Assembly (NCBI RefSeq): GCF_019279795.1
Contig: NC_056732.1
Span: 1,077,860,930-1,077,924,929 of the forward strand
DNA length: 64,000 nt
From: Protopterus annectens
Taxonomy: Eukaryota; Chordata; Ceratodontiformes; Protopteridae
Direction: 5' to 3'
The translations under genes were made by a program, and so were the position numbers. The notes beneath the pieces were generated by a model, which did no database searches, had not been told where the DNA came from, and was given only the letters and a program-made list of their open reading frames with translations. Of the stretch, positions 23,838 to 34,167 are shown one piece after another; position 1 is the first letter of the stretch; every line of letters begins with the position of its first letter.

Positions 23838-23989
23838 ATGTGCCTTCTGTGGAAGGTTGGGTGCTGGGCTGGCAACTCGACATCGTAAAACTCCACTGCC
23901 AATCATGAGCGGACAGATGATCCGCTGTGGTGACCCCTAACCGGGAAAAAGCCGAAAGAAGAAGAAGAAGAAGGTGGATGTCACAGAGA

Positions 23990-24960
23990 AATGAAGAGGA
24001 GAGGACTTTTGAGTAGGAGTGAAGAGGAGGAGTTTGGTTTTCTTTGGATTCAGAAGAAGGCAACGCTGAGAGAACCATTGATCTACTATGTTGAATACCT
24101 TCTGGGTGAGAGAGTGAAGGTCTTGGGAGGATGTGGCTGAGCATAGTGGTGTGGAGTCATCAGCATATTGTATGCAAGTGGCTTGGGGATAGCTAGATTA
24201 AGGTCATTTATAAATATGGAGAAGAGAAGAGGTCCTAGTATGGACCCCTAGGGATGCCTATGGTAATGGGTAGATGGGTGGATAGAGTGTTATGCCATAG
24301 TACTGCTTGCTGCCGTTTGTCAAGGTAGGATTGGAACCATTTTATGGAAAGTGGGTCTAATGACAGAGATTTTAGTACATTTATGGGAATCTGGTGGTTT
24401 ACCATGTCAAAGGCTTTAGACAGGTCGATAAATAGAGTAGAAGAAAGATTATTTTGGTTTTGTTGTTTGTTGATGTAATCAGTAAAGGAAAGGAGGGCAG
24501 TGGTAGTGCTGTGTGAGGGTCTGAAACCATGTTGATAGTTGGAAAGTAAATTGTTTTCAATTAAGTGGTGGAGTAATTGCCTGTGGATTAATCTTAGCTA
24601 ATGGAGAGAGTAGGGCAATAGGGCAATAGTTTGATAGCTCAATGGAGTGTCCTCCTTTATGCAGGGGGATAACTGGGAGACTTTCCATAAGGTGGGGATG
24701 TGACCTTCGCTTATAGTTCTATTTATTAATATGGAAATAGGGTAGGCAATAGCATTGGAGGATAACTGTAGAAATTCAGAAGGCAATTGGTCTGCTGAAG
24801 GAGAGCATGGTTTCAGTTTATTCAAAAGGTTTTGAATACGTTTTGTTGGGACTGGTTGGAACTGAAAAGGAGGGGATGGGGTTGAGGTGTAAGAAGGTAG
24901 TGTGAAGGTATTAGGTGATAGTTGACTAGCTAATGTTTGGATAGCATCTGCAAAGAAGGT
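23990..24960 (-). pseudogene. L2-like LINE reverse transcriptase, central and N-terminal part
   Basis: Read on minus from 24830: L-K-P-C-S-P-S-A-D-Q-L-P-S-E-F-L, I-L-I-N-R-T-I-S-E-G-H-I-P and W-K-V-S-Q-L-S-P (fingers). Then in other frames come a F-I-D-L-S-K-A-F-D segment near 24430, W-F-Q-S-Y-L near 24330 and a G-x-P-x-G-like segment near 24240. The Y/F-x-D-D region near 24180 is eroded. Many frame breaks. Confidence 0.7.
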
Positions 24961-25068
24961 GTTGAAGGTATTAGCTGTATGGATAGGGTATTTTGGTCTG
25001 TATTTTGGGGGTTAGGCGTAGTGGATTGACCTGGGTGGAGTAACTGCTTAATGCTAGCCCAGAATGTT

Positions 25069-25215
25069 ATTCACCTTAAAACCACCAGATGACTGTATAG
25101 TTTCAGACTGAAGCTGTGGCACATGCAATAAGTACTGTGAGCTATTGTGTGTAAGACTAGATAGGTAGGGGTTCTAATCTTACTCCGGGCTACTTGGTGT
25201 GTGTGTGTATGTCCA
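25069..25215 (+). repeat. Tandem tRNA-like unit 3
   Basis: It continues the unit split by the LINE: ttcaccttaaaaccaccagatgac, then ..gcaataagtactgtgagctatt.tgtgtaagactagataggtaggggttctaatcttactccgggctacttgg, as in units 1 and 2. Confidence 0.7.
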
Positions 25216-27832
25216 TATGGCATAACCATGATCACCTTTGTAACCTAGAAACGGGTAAAATGTTGCAGTATCAAAGGAGAGACTACTGTGCACCTGGGTC
25301 CCAAGGTCTCTTATCACGCATTCGGTGTTAAGTAGATTGCTGCCTATGTGGTAGTTCATGGGTACAGAGTTTTTACCAAAGGGGATGACACTGCACTTCT
25401 CATCTATATACAGCCAACTTGCACTACATGTGTGCCTTGGTGTGTCCTGTATGCAGTGATTGGAAGTGGTGCTAGCCTCAGTGTAGCCATGTTGTGTGTG
25501 AACCTGTTAGATCACTATACATCATGTTATGTTACCATAGGATGTTTGAACTTTACTAGCATAATGACCATACAGCCCTCACAATCATAGACATCTTTAT
25601 ACCCATAGTTACAGGAGCAGCACATACTGCCCCAGTCCAAGAGGGATACAGGCAGATGCCCTGTTTTGAGATGACAGTTGCCCAGCCAATCATAAAGATG
25701 GCATGTGCTGAGGTGCACTGAGGTGCTCTGTGTGCCATTAGGCAGGGTTCTGTTTCAAGGGTGTATTTAAGTCTAATAGACAAATTTCTCCCTCAAGCAT
25801 GTAGTACTAATGTCACATACAATATTAATGTTCTTACAGTTAGTTATCCATCTACTATGCCTTCTACAGATAGTCAGTATATGCAATCAAGCAGGGTCAC
25901 ACATTGCCCCATACGAAAGGCACAGATTACCTCTGAGTAGTTTATATGCCACAAGCGACAATGACACTCATTGCAGATATTCCCCATTGAACACATACTG
26001 AAGCCATGAAGTGTCCTTGCAAGGGACCATACTGTTGTGTGCAATTGGCAGTACTACTTGAAAAGGTACATCAGCAAGTGACCATTGTACTCATATTTTG
26101 GCATGCTGAGGGAAGAGTACTTGGAAATTATGGGTATGTCACTTACAGGTGACTGTGGCCTCAGCTATGCCATATGATTCCTAACATACCACTGGACAGA
26201 CATGGTAATCTGAGGCACATTAGGTGTAAACCTGTATGGCCAGATCTGTGAACCCAGTTTGTTCACCCCTGAATATGTACATCACATGCTGTGACTGATG
26301 TGCTACTTACCAGGTACATAGGTCTAACTGATGGAAATGATGCTACATATATATTTGCATGGCACTTATGGTCATTAGTATGTCAAAGGCATGTGTTCGC
26401 AATATCCTCTTGCAGCATAGTGACATACCACAGATACTCTATGAGTCACAATTTGTAGGCATCAACCAATATTGTTAGCCACAGTCAGTCGGTAGTCATG
26501 TGTATTGTGGGTAAGTGGATTCCAAGCAGTAGAGGACCCAGGGCTGTACCCTGTTGAGCACTGCTGCTTATAGATCAGCTATTGGGGGCAGATGTTTCTA
26601 TGCTGCATATGTTTTCCAGCAATAGGCTACTTAGTGACCCCTACAATGACAGTATCATGGATGCCTACATTTGTGCTTTGTAAATGTTGCCTGAGTAGGG
26701 GAAATAGTCAGATGGCTTGGCTCAGTCTAGGGGGTTGTACTTCCTGATGTGCCCTCACTCAGGTCCTTGGTGACTGCCTTGGACATGTCCACCACATGTA
26801 ACAGTCCTACTCCCCCAAACTGTGTACAGTCAATTATGTGTAGAACACATATATGTGTGCTGCTCAGCTCTATGATGAATGCCTCTATGGGCATACAGAT
26901 ATGGATACTCAGACAAAGAGGTGTATAGTTATGTTGGTCAGTGGATTGCACCACCTCTGTGCAAGGGTATAACAGTTGCCATTGTCCACTCAGCTAGTGT
27001 GCAGCCAGTAGTGTCAGTATGATTGCAAGGGTTTCCCAGTGGTGTTAGTAATCCTTGTTAGATCACATGTGGGATGCAGCATGAGCAATAGATGCTGTGT
27101 ATCTTCCAATGAGAGGCCAGTTACGAACTGCTCTGTAAATATGGAAGTTATGGGACAGGTTTTAGGAATGTAATGTGTCACATGTGGTGGGGATAAGGGA
27201 GTGTAGTTGATGCAGGCAGTGTGGGAGTACAGGTTAGGTATGAGTACAGACCCATCATATGTGGCATCATGACATATGAAGTTACCGACAATCTGGGCCT
27301 GTCCTTTGAAATCACACGTAACTACACTGTGCATTGCAGTTCTTCTTTGTGTGGGTGGCTACTTTTGTCACTTACCATGTCTACTCAACATCACAACAAC
27401 ACTACGTGCTTCTTTTAGCTGAGGAGGTAGTGCCTCCATGTTAGGGGAGGCACCTTCACCCCAACTGTCACACAGCACTGTCCACCTGTTATTGTACAGC
27501 CTGCTAATGGTAGTTGTCCACCAGTCAGGTTTACTGTGTCATGATGACCCTGTATCCCTCCTGTCACATACAGCGAGTTCATGCAGTTGTAATGCTAATG
27601 ACATAATGCATGGGTGTAGAGCTCTGCATACATGCCTGTCACATCTGAAGGGGGAGGTGCAGTCACACTATGTAGCTATGTCAATCATCCTACAGGAGGT
27701 AATAAATGTTTTTCTTGACATATATGTCTGTATTTTCTGCAAGGGGGGGTACATGCCGGTAGTTCTAAGGAGACTGATCTGTGGTCAGATATCACCAGGG
27801 AGGACCTCACATTGGGGGGGGGGGGCTCTACT
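25216..27832 (-). mobile_element. Highly diverged CR1 copy with ~1 kb of unassigned sequence inside
   Basis: Minus-strand CR1 landmarks are in order. Near 27820 there is an endonuclease C-terminal S-L-V-I-S-D-H-R; near 27530 the linker K-P-D-W-W. Near 26980 there is A-E/V-E-W-T-M-A-T-V-I-P-L-H, near 26540 V-P-Q-G-T-A-L-G-P-L-L, and at 25340-25400 the segment V-I-P-F-G-K-N-S-V-P-M-N-Y-H-I-G. Stops occur every few tens of codons. 25412-26515 does not align to CR1 and may be an insertion. The R4-type LINE abuts at 27836. Confidence 0.7.
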
Positions 27833-27951
27833 GGTCATTCCATTTTTAATTTCTCCAAATATTTTGGGATTCTAATACCATGATGGGAATGGACCCCATT
27901 CCTAAGTCAAAGTACGATTAAAGTTCATGAAATTAGTATTGTTTCACTCTT

Positions 27952-28597
27952 TGATGTCAGTCAAAAGTGCTCTTCACAGCACCTGCAATGTGCCCAGTAA
28001 TGACTCCTTCTGCAATTCATACATATTTACATGTATCTGTAGCATACCTAAATATGATTGTAGACTCTTTTTTATAAGACCTGTTTCTCCTACTACTATT
28101 GGAACTATCTGGGTATCTTTCTTCTACATTACTCTTATTTCTGCTTGCAAATCCTGATATTTAATGACTTTGTGTCTCTCTGTACGTAGGACATTGTAGT
28201 CACTGGGTGTGGTGATTTCAATGATCAATGCTACTTTTGTCTTCTTTTCTTGGACCACTATATCCAGTTTTCTAGCATATATCTTTTGAAATGTTGGTAA
28301 TGGATAATCCAATGTGATGTAGACTTCATCATTTTCTATGATGCTTTGTAGATCATGTTTGAAGTGTTTTTCAGCCACTTCAGTACCATAATGTTTACAC
28401 AATCCCCAGTGCAGCAGTCTCGCCACATTATTATGCCTTTCAGTATACAGTCCTGCTATTTGTATGTCACAACCAGGAACGAGGTGTGCAACTGTTTCCA
28501 GTTCCATTTGGCAAAACCTACATTTGTCTGTTTCTCCCACATGTTCAATGGACTTTGTAAACCAAAGTGTACATAGCCCACTATCTTGTGCCGCCAA
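27952..28597 (-). pseudogene. R4/Dong LINE: CCHC finger and restriction-like endonuclease
   Basis: From 28597 the frame encodes C-R-F-C..(H)L-V-P-G-C, a zinc-finger-like motif. It is followed by R-K-L-D-I-V-V-Q-E-K-K-T-K-V-A-L-I-I-E-I, the P/R-x-D and E catalytic block of restriction-like LINE endonucleases, and K-Y-Q-D-L-Q-A-E-I. A TAG at 28124-28126 stands where relatives have Trp. The frame then continues with I-V-P-I-V-V-G and L-L-G-T to about 27952, which is the usual C-terminus of this group. This domain makes the target-site nick. Confidence 0.75.
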
Positions 28598-28751
28598 TAT
28601 TAACCTTTCATCTCTTGGTTTGGATTTGCCTCTCCTTAACCATTCCTGTGCTCATTCCTGATCAACATGAGGTTCTTCAAGAAGTTTCCTATACTCGCAA
28701 CTATATTTATGCATTTTCCACATTTCTTACCTTCTCATCTGGTCCTTCACC

Positions 28752-30298
28752 TTATATTCTTTCTTTTGTTTTTTTTTTTTTTGGCACATTTAGTTGCTGC
28801 CTGTTTTTGTCTACTTCTGGTTTGATTTCTATTCCTGCTTGACACTGATATGCTTCTGCTAGATTAAGCAGAGAAGTCATCTTACATTTATTCTCCTCAT
28901 GTTTCAAAACTTTTACTACATTTCGGTCTTGTGAGGTCAGCAGATATGTGTAGAGTCCCACAATTGCATATCTATACATGTAATCAGTTTCAAGGAGGCA
29001 TATCCCTCCTTTAGAATGGGGAATATATAACCTTGGCATGCAGTGATTTTTATAAGTCATTTGGTGAGCATGAAGCATCCTTCTTGTTGTCCTATCTATT
29101 CTATCCAACATGATTTGGGTCCAGTCAATCACTCCAAAATTGTAAGTTAGGACAAGAAGTGCAAATTGGTTTATAGCATGGGTTTTGTTACTAGATGTCA
29201 GTGCTGTTTTCAGGATTAATCTAAGTCTTCTGAAATATTCCTTACTAAGTTTTATTTGCATTTGTTCATGCTTAATTGTTGACCCTTCATCAATTCCCAC
29301 ATATTGATACACTTTTTCTTGCTCAAGTTCTTTTATATCCCATTCTTGTCCCAAACTGATGTTTTCCTGGTGTTGCAGTTTTCCTGGTTTAAAGGTTGCT
29401 TTTGCACATTTATCAAGACCAAATGACATTCTTATATCATCTGAAAAAGCTTTGATAACTTACAGTTGTGCTTTCAGTTCCTCATCTGTTGAGCTATACA
29501 ACTTTTAATCATCGACAAAGAGAAGATGAGAAGTCTTTACACTTTGTTGTTTCCTAGGAGTCAAATTATAGCTATGGCCTAAGCTGTTAAGTAGACAGCT
29601 TAAAGCATTTAAGGGCAAGGCAGTATAGCAGCAGTGACAAAGAGTGACCCTGGAATATTCCCCTTTGAATTTTTATCACTGGGATAATAATTTGTCCTTT
29701 ATCATGGCTTAACTGCAAAGTGGTCTGCCACTGTTTCATGGTCACTGTATTGTAGATGAGCAGTGTAGGGTGTATCTTATCCATTTTGAAGCACTCTTTT
29801 ATCCATGAATCTGGCATAATATCAAGTGCTTTTTTGTAGTCAATCCATGCCATACTTAGATTCTTCCCCTTTTTACAGTTCTCCGCTATGACTTTATTTA
29901 ACAATAAATGATCCTTTGTTCCATATGACTTTCCTTTATTGCCCTTTTGTTCTACTGCCATAATTGAGTTTTCTTCTAAATGACTATAAACCTCTGTCAG
30001 CATTAATTCCCATGTATAGTTTATATGTTGTCAGAAGGCATGTTACTGGTATATAATTTTCAGGGTAGCTTGCAGGTTCACTCTTAAGTAGGAACATTGT
30101 TTTTCCTGTTGTTAGCCAGGTTGGTGTCTGTTCAGTGTGCACATATAAATAGTTCTTACTCATGGCTAAATCTTCGTGCAAAGATGTTAATACTTTTAGC
30201 CAAAAGTTAGGTACTGCATCAGGGCCTGGGGTTTTCCAATTAGAGGCTTTTCTTAACTTTATTTCAATCTCTTTGGCTGTTACTTCATCCCATTTCAT
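28752..30298 (-). pseudogene. R4/Dong LINE: reverse transcriptase core
   Basis: 30298-29984 encodes W-K-T-P-G-P-D-A-V-P-N-F-W-L-K (fingers). 30003-29587 encodes M-A-W-I-D-Y-K-K-A-L-D-I-M-P-D-S-W (palm motif A) and R-G-I-F-Q-G-H-S-L-S (motif B; relatives have D after G). 29508-29519 encodes F-V-D-D, the catalytic pair. 29429-28752 encodes the thumb and linker, including Y-Q-Y-V-G-I and N-F-G-V-I-D-W-T-Q. The pieces are offset by frameshifts. Confidence 0.75.
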
Positions 30299-30376
30299 AT
30301 CCTGTACCTTTAAACTTCTTATTCTTTCTTTAACTTCTTCTATTCATTTAATACCTTTTTATGTTCTACAGGATCT

Positions 30377-32150
30377 TCATAGATATTTCTCCAGAATGTA
30401 TCTATTTCTTCTTTTTTTTGGCAATCTTACAATTCCTTTTACCTTATTTCCCAATTCTCTATAAAACTTTTTTGGGTCATCAATAAATTGCTTATTTTGT
30501 ACTTTTCCTTTATATGTATCTTCATATCTTCTAAGTTTCCCTGCCTGTGATGAAATTTTTAGTTTATTTGCGAAAGTGCATGATAGATCTGGGTCTGTTC
30601 TAATACCGTACAATGCTTTTATCACAGTTACCTTTCTTAGTATTTTTGTTCATCTGTTCCCTCTTCTATAGTCTTCTAATAGTTACACTTCTTGTCTTAA
30701 CTGCTTTATAGCTTTCTCTATTCGATATTTCCGTGATGGTATTTGATTTCTCCCCTTCCTTTCCCTCACTACCCTGTGTTCTTGTGGTGGAACTTTATCA
30801 GTTATTAATTTAGCTGAACAGTAATATATCCTGTTTACTTCTGTTATATCACATGGATGTCTATGAACAGTCCTAATTGCTGTTTTCATTTGTTTTATCA
30901 GACTTCTGACGTTTTTGGGGGTTTTATTAACCTTCTGCAGTCTATTTCTTTCATTGATCTTGATATATCTATGTCTATTAAATCAAGCAACCCTTCCCTT
31001 AGCTCATTTTTTTCCAAACTGAGGGCACATCCCTTGTTTTCCATTTCCTGCAGGCATTCTATAGAAGGTTTTATAGCATCTTCCTGTGGCACAGTCTCTT
31101 CAGTTTTATCCGGTGCCATCCATTGCTCTATCATATGGGAACTCACTGGCCTATAACTCCTCAACATTGACTGCATCAGTTTCCACAGTTTCCTGTTATT
31201 TCCCTTGCTGTCTAACTTCAAGTGAACATTTATACTGATTTCTTGTGGAAGGCTCCAAATTATCTTCATATGGCGCCTAACCAATTGCTTCCTGTTCCAC
31301 TGATTTCCCCATAATTTGGATATCCATTGCTCTATCCTGTTGTGGTGCTTTCTGAATTAGATTTTCTACACTGAATCCTTCACTTTGCAGATACTCCATA
31401 ACATCAATTTCTATTTCTTTAACTTCTCCATTACTAATCTCATTTTCTACTTTTCCTCTTTGTCATCTTATTTTTTTGTATTGTAAAGTTTTCTATGTCC
31501 GGATTCCTTTGCCTGTACTTCTCCTCAAATATCTTTGGTGCTGCTCTTTTCATATTGGTTAGTTTTGCTTTCTCTTTTGCATAAATATTACACCATATTA
31601 AATCTCTTTTTCTTTCCCATGTCCATATTTCTTCTTCTAGTGTTTCCTGATCCTCCTGCTTCTCCTTACTTTGGGGACTCACTCCATCATGCTGTGATGT
31701 AACCTGTGTTAGACCTTCTACACCAAATCCTTCACTTCGCAGGCACTCCTTAACTTCAATTTCTGTTTTTTTTAACTTCTGCTTTACTAATCCTCTTTTC
31801 TACATTCCATGTTTGTGATATTATTTTTTTATTGGGAAATTTTCTATATCTGGATGCCTTTGCATGTATTTTTCTTCAAATATCTTTGGGGCTGCCTTCT
31901 TTATATTGATTAATTTGGCTTTCTCCTTTGCATAAATATTGCACCATATCAAATCTGTCTTTCTTTCCCATGTCTATATTTCTTTTATATACTTTTCAAA
32001 AATCTCTTGGTTTTGTTGTTTATATTTTCACACTTCCTCAGATGCTTCTTTTTCCAAACAGATCAAAGTTTCTTTATCTGTATACTGTTTTTCACAAATA
32101 TGTTTTTTTTCCTCATATTTTCTCTTATGAGGAATTAAACTGGTAATCAC
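30377..32150 (-). pseudogene. R4/Dong LINE: N-terminal region
   Basis: Short charged minus-strand frames (30625-30377, 30889-30683, 31284-30898, 31682-31440) precede the RT. They include W-M-A-P-D-K-T-E-E-T and H-L-K-L-D-S-K-G-N-N-R-K. The segment 31436-31690 is repeated at 31740-31990 with about 80% identity by eye. No DNA-binding finger or Myb motif could be read with confidence. Confidence 0.5.
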
Positions 32151-32164
32151 AATGATACAATTAC

Positions 32165-32455
32165 ACATACTGATTGACAAAAAAAAAAAAAAAAAAAAAA
32201 AACAGATGCATACTTTATTTCTACTATGTTTATGTACTATGTAACAATTATCATTCCTTCATTAAAAAAAAACAGATGCATACTTTATTTCTACTATGTT
32301 TATGTACTATGTAACAATTATCATTCCTTCATTGTTTGTATTTTATGTTTTTACTGTTTGGAGCTTTTCTCCTCGGGCCTCTACAGAAAATGGAAATATA
32401 TCCAGCTAGACCAGCCCGGTCAACAAATGTAAAATAAAAAATAAATAAATAAATG
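32165..32455 (+). mobile_element. L2-like LINE 3' end with an A-rich tandem duplication
   Basis: 32350-32455 carries gtttggagcttttctcctcgggcctctacagaaaatgg, then agcccggtcaacaaatgtaaa and an (AAAT)n tail, matching the 3' end of the LINE at 21439 and the fragment at 54325. Upstream are a poly-A run (32180-32199) and two direct copies of a ~70-bp block beginning aacagatgcatactttattt (32201 and 32271). Confidence 0.75.
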
Positions 32456-32880
32456 TTGTATTGATGAATGCAATTTTTCATTTGAAGCTTCTGACAGTTT
32501 ATCTTGTGGAAGTATTTTTCGTTCCTCTAATTTCTCTCGTAATCATTTTGTATATCTTGTGTCTGGAAATTCTGGGCTTTTTGCATAATAGTAACAATAC
32601 ATAATGTCTTTCTTATCCTGAATAATCCACTCTATTGTCTTTATGGCTCTTCTTTGGCCTATCGGTTTTTGTGATTTTTGTGGACTGCTACTTCATTCTA
32701 CAACAGGGTGGCCATCCTCCCCATGGGCCTGGTCTGGTCCCATTGTAAGAATGTTTCCCTATTTTGAGGATTCTGCACTGTTATTTTTTTCCAGTTCTAG
32801 CACCAGTGCGCCTACCAGGATTGGGCATTTTTTTATCCTGGGTCTTGTGTACCCAGCTATCTCTTTTAATTTTTGACCTA
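32456..32880 (-). pseudogene. R4/Dong LINE: far N-terminal coding traces
   Basis: On minus: P-I-L-V-G-A-L-V-L-E, G-H-P-V-V-E and I-K-T-I-E-W-I-I-Q-D-K-K-D-I-M-Y-C-Y-Y-Y-A-K-S-P, continuous in style with the N-terminal region below 32150. The L2-like fragment separates them. Confidence 0.5.
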
Positions 32881-33164
32881 CTTCTGTCCATGATATATGC
32901 TATATAGAGTCTATATATCAGTATCACCTTGGTGAGAGTTTGTAGAAAACAGGGTCCACCTTGTGAAGGTACTCACCAAGACTTGAGGATGAATTCAGTT
33001 TCAGCACTCAAAAAAGTCACAAAGCACAAACTGAAGCAGATAAACACAAAAGCCAGAAGAAGTAGTTGAATTGAACTCACACAAAGTATTGCAGGCTACA
33101 AATCACCACACAGTTGGAGAATGCAGAATCCACTTTATTAACTTCAGACAAAAAATCCAAGGAT

Positions 33165-33200
33165 GAGCGCTTTCATCCAGAAAGATCTAGACTTCATCAG
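33165..33200 (-). ncRNA. Hammerhead-ribozyme-like core, left arm
   Basis: On minus: CTGATGA (33194-33200), one extra A, a GTCTAGA/TCTGGAT stem, GAAA (33171-33174), palindromic GCGC, then TC. Penelope-like elements are known to carry minimal hammerheads with a palindromic helix III of this type. The extra A and weak helix I leave activity uncertain. Confidence 0.5.
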
Positions 33201-33514
33201 ACAATTTACCCCACATAGTTACTTCCTTCTTATACAGTCCAAACAGGAAGTTCCACCTAGTTATAAACTAATCAATTATGTCATTAAAAGCACAATATTT
33301 ACAGTCACTGAATTTAAAAAGCAGACAAACTATACAAACTGAAAAAGTTCATGGAATACACCACCCCAAAAACACACTATATTGAATGTGTTAAAACAAT
33401 AAATATGTGTGATTAAATACTAAAAACTAGATATAGTAGAAAATGTTAAGAGAAATAAACACACAACATAAATACTGAACATGTGATATTAAAATGTTAA
33501 AATGCATAATGGAG

Positions 33515-33521
<7 letters not shown>

Positions 33522-33580
<59 letters not shown>
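33522..33580. repeat. (TA)n microsatellite
   Basis: Lies just past the GIY-YIG stop in the Penelope-like 3' UTR. The mirror tract in the inverted copy is 36214-36258. Confidence 0.97.
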
Positions 33581-33585
<5 letters not shown>

Positions 33586-33591
33586 CACATT

Positions 33592-34167
33592 TTATCTTTC
33601 TAGTGCCTTTAGTTTTAAAATTGGGCTAATTGAAATATGCTCATTCAGGCCTGGCCAGTTCCCGGCATTCAAACGTAATTGCCAGTATAATTCTCTTTTC
33701 TCAAGTAATAGTGACCATGCACCACCCCTCATGTTGGTACTGATATTGTCTATAATAAAAAATTGGAACTTATGGTCCTTATACTCCAAAACATGTTTGC
33801 TAAGAGAATTTGTTTCTTTTTTATTCCTTATGTCATATAGGTGTTCGTATATGCGATTTTTTAACTTTCTATCAGTCTTGCCTATGTAAAAGCAAGAACA
33901 GGTGGTACACATGGCACAATAAATCCCTTTCTCCGAATTACAGTTGTATTTCTGATTGATTCTGATCTCAATATTATTAATGTCAAAAATATTGCCTTCT
34001 TTAATGTAACTGCAATAGTTACATCTGCCACATTTGTTCATACAACCTGACCTGTGGTTTGGGTAAGAGTTACTACTCTCAAATATGTTTTTCATATTCT
34101 TGCCTTTCCTATATACTATAATAGGTTGCGGTCCTATTAGTGGTCTGATGTTCTTGTCATGTCTCAA
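33592..34167 (-). CDS. Penelope-like GIY-YIG endonuclease domain
   Basis: A 191-codon frame: C-M-N-K-C-G-R-C-N-Y-C (Cys-rich linker found in many Penelope-like proteins), then G-I-Y-C-A-M-C, F-Y-I-G-K-T (the GIY-YIG core reads I-Y-C..Y-I-G), R-I-Y-E-H (catalytic Arg and the following His). It closes with L-S-K-H-V and ..W-P-G-L-N-E-H. It is the C-terminal nicking domain of the same polyprotein as the RT. The RT lies upstream in other frames, so this is a domain of a broken gene. Confidence 0.8.
   Translation of the reverse strand: MRHDKNIRPLIGPQPIIVYRKGKNMKNIFESSNSYPNHRSGCMNKCGRCNYCSYIKEGNIFDINNIEIRINQKYNCNSEKGIYCAMCTTCSCFYIGKTDRKLKNRIYEHLYDIRNKKETNSLSKHVLEYKDHKFQFFIIDNISTNMRGGAWSLLLEKRELYWQLRLNAGNWPGLNEHISISPILKLKALER

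Larger units (their letters stand above)
22615..23972 (+). mobile_element. Second SINE copy, itself split by an LTR-element fragment
   Basis: The head-to-core half (22615-22785: gttctctggttcgatcctc, ggagtctgcatgtcctcc, tttcctccgggtgctccgg) and the tail half (23838-23972: gtgccttctgtgg, ggttgggtgctgggctgg, ccgctgtggtgacccctaac, (gaa)n) are collinear with the SINE at 14264. A perfect 17-bp duplication GGTGGATGTCACAGAGA flanks the whole at 22598-22614 and 23973-23989. Between the halves lie a (TG)n tract and about 965 bp of gypsy-like sequence. Confidence 0.85.
21439..25063 (-). mobile_element. L2-like LINE, 5'-truncated, carrying a nested SINE
   Basis: The 3' end on minus is a (TAAA)n tail at 21439-21453. 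The preceding 3' UTR block (ttgttgaccgggctag, ..gggcccagggagataagctcc on plus) also occurs in two other copies (32350-32455 and 54325-54432). The 5' edge is near 25063. ATGTT flanks both sides (21434-21438, 25064-25068). Coding sequence is RT only, so the element is 5'-truncated. The length without the SINE is about 2.3 kb. Confidence 0.8.
27836..32880 (-). mobile_element. R4/Dong-type LINE with restriction-like endonuclease
   Basis: One long minus-strand ORF is visible in fragments from about 32880 (N-terminus) to 27952 (C-terminus), with the 3' UTR to about 27836. The order is an N-terminal lysine/glutamate-rich region, RT, a CCHC-type finger and then a restriction-like endonuclease. This places it in the R2/R4/Dong/NeSL group and not with the APE-type LINEs elsewhere in the window. 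An L2-like 3' fragment with an A-rich repeat interrupts it at 32170-32455. Inactive: many stops and frameshifts. Confidence 0.75.

Noticed and set aside
23605..24144. 179-codon minus-strand ORF across the gag fragment and SINE tail
   Set aside because: It crosses three unrelated elements and has no domain; antisense shadow.
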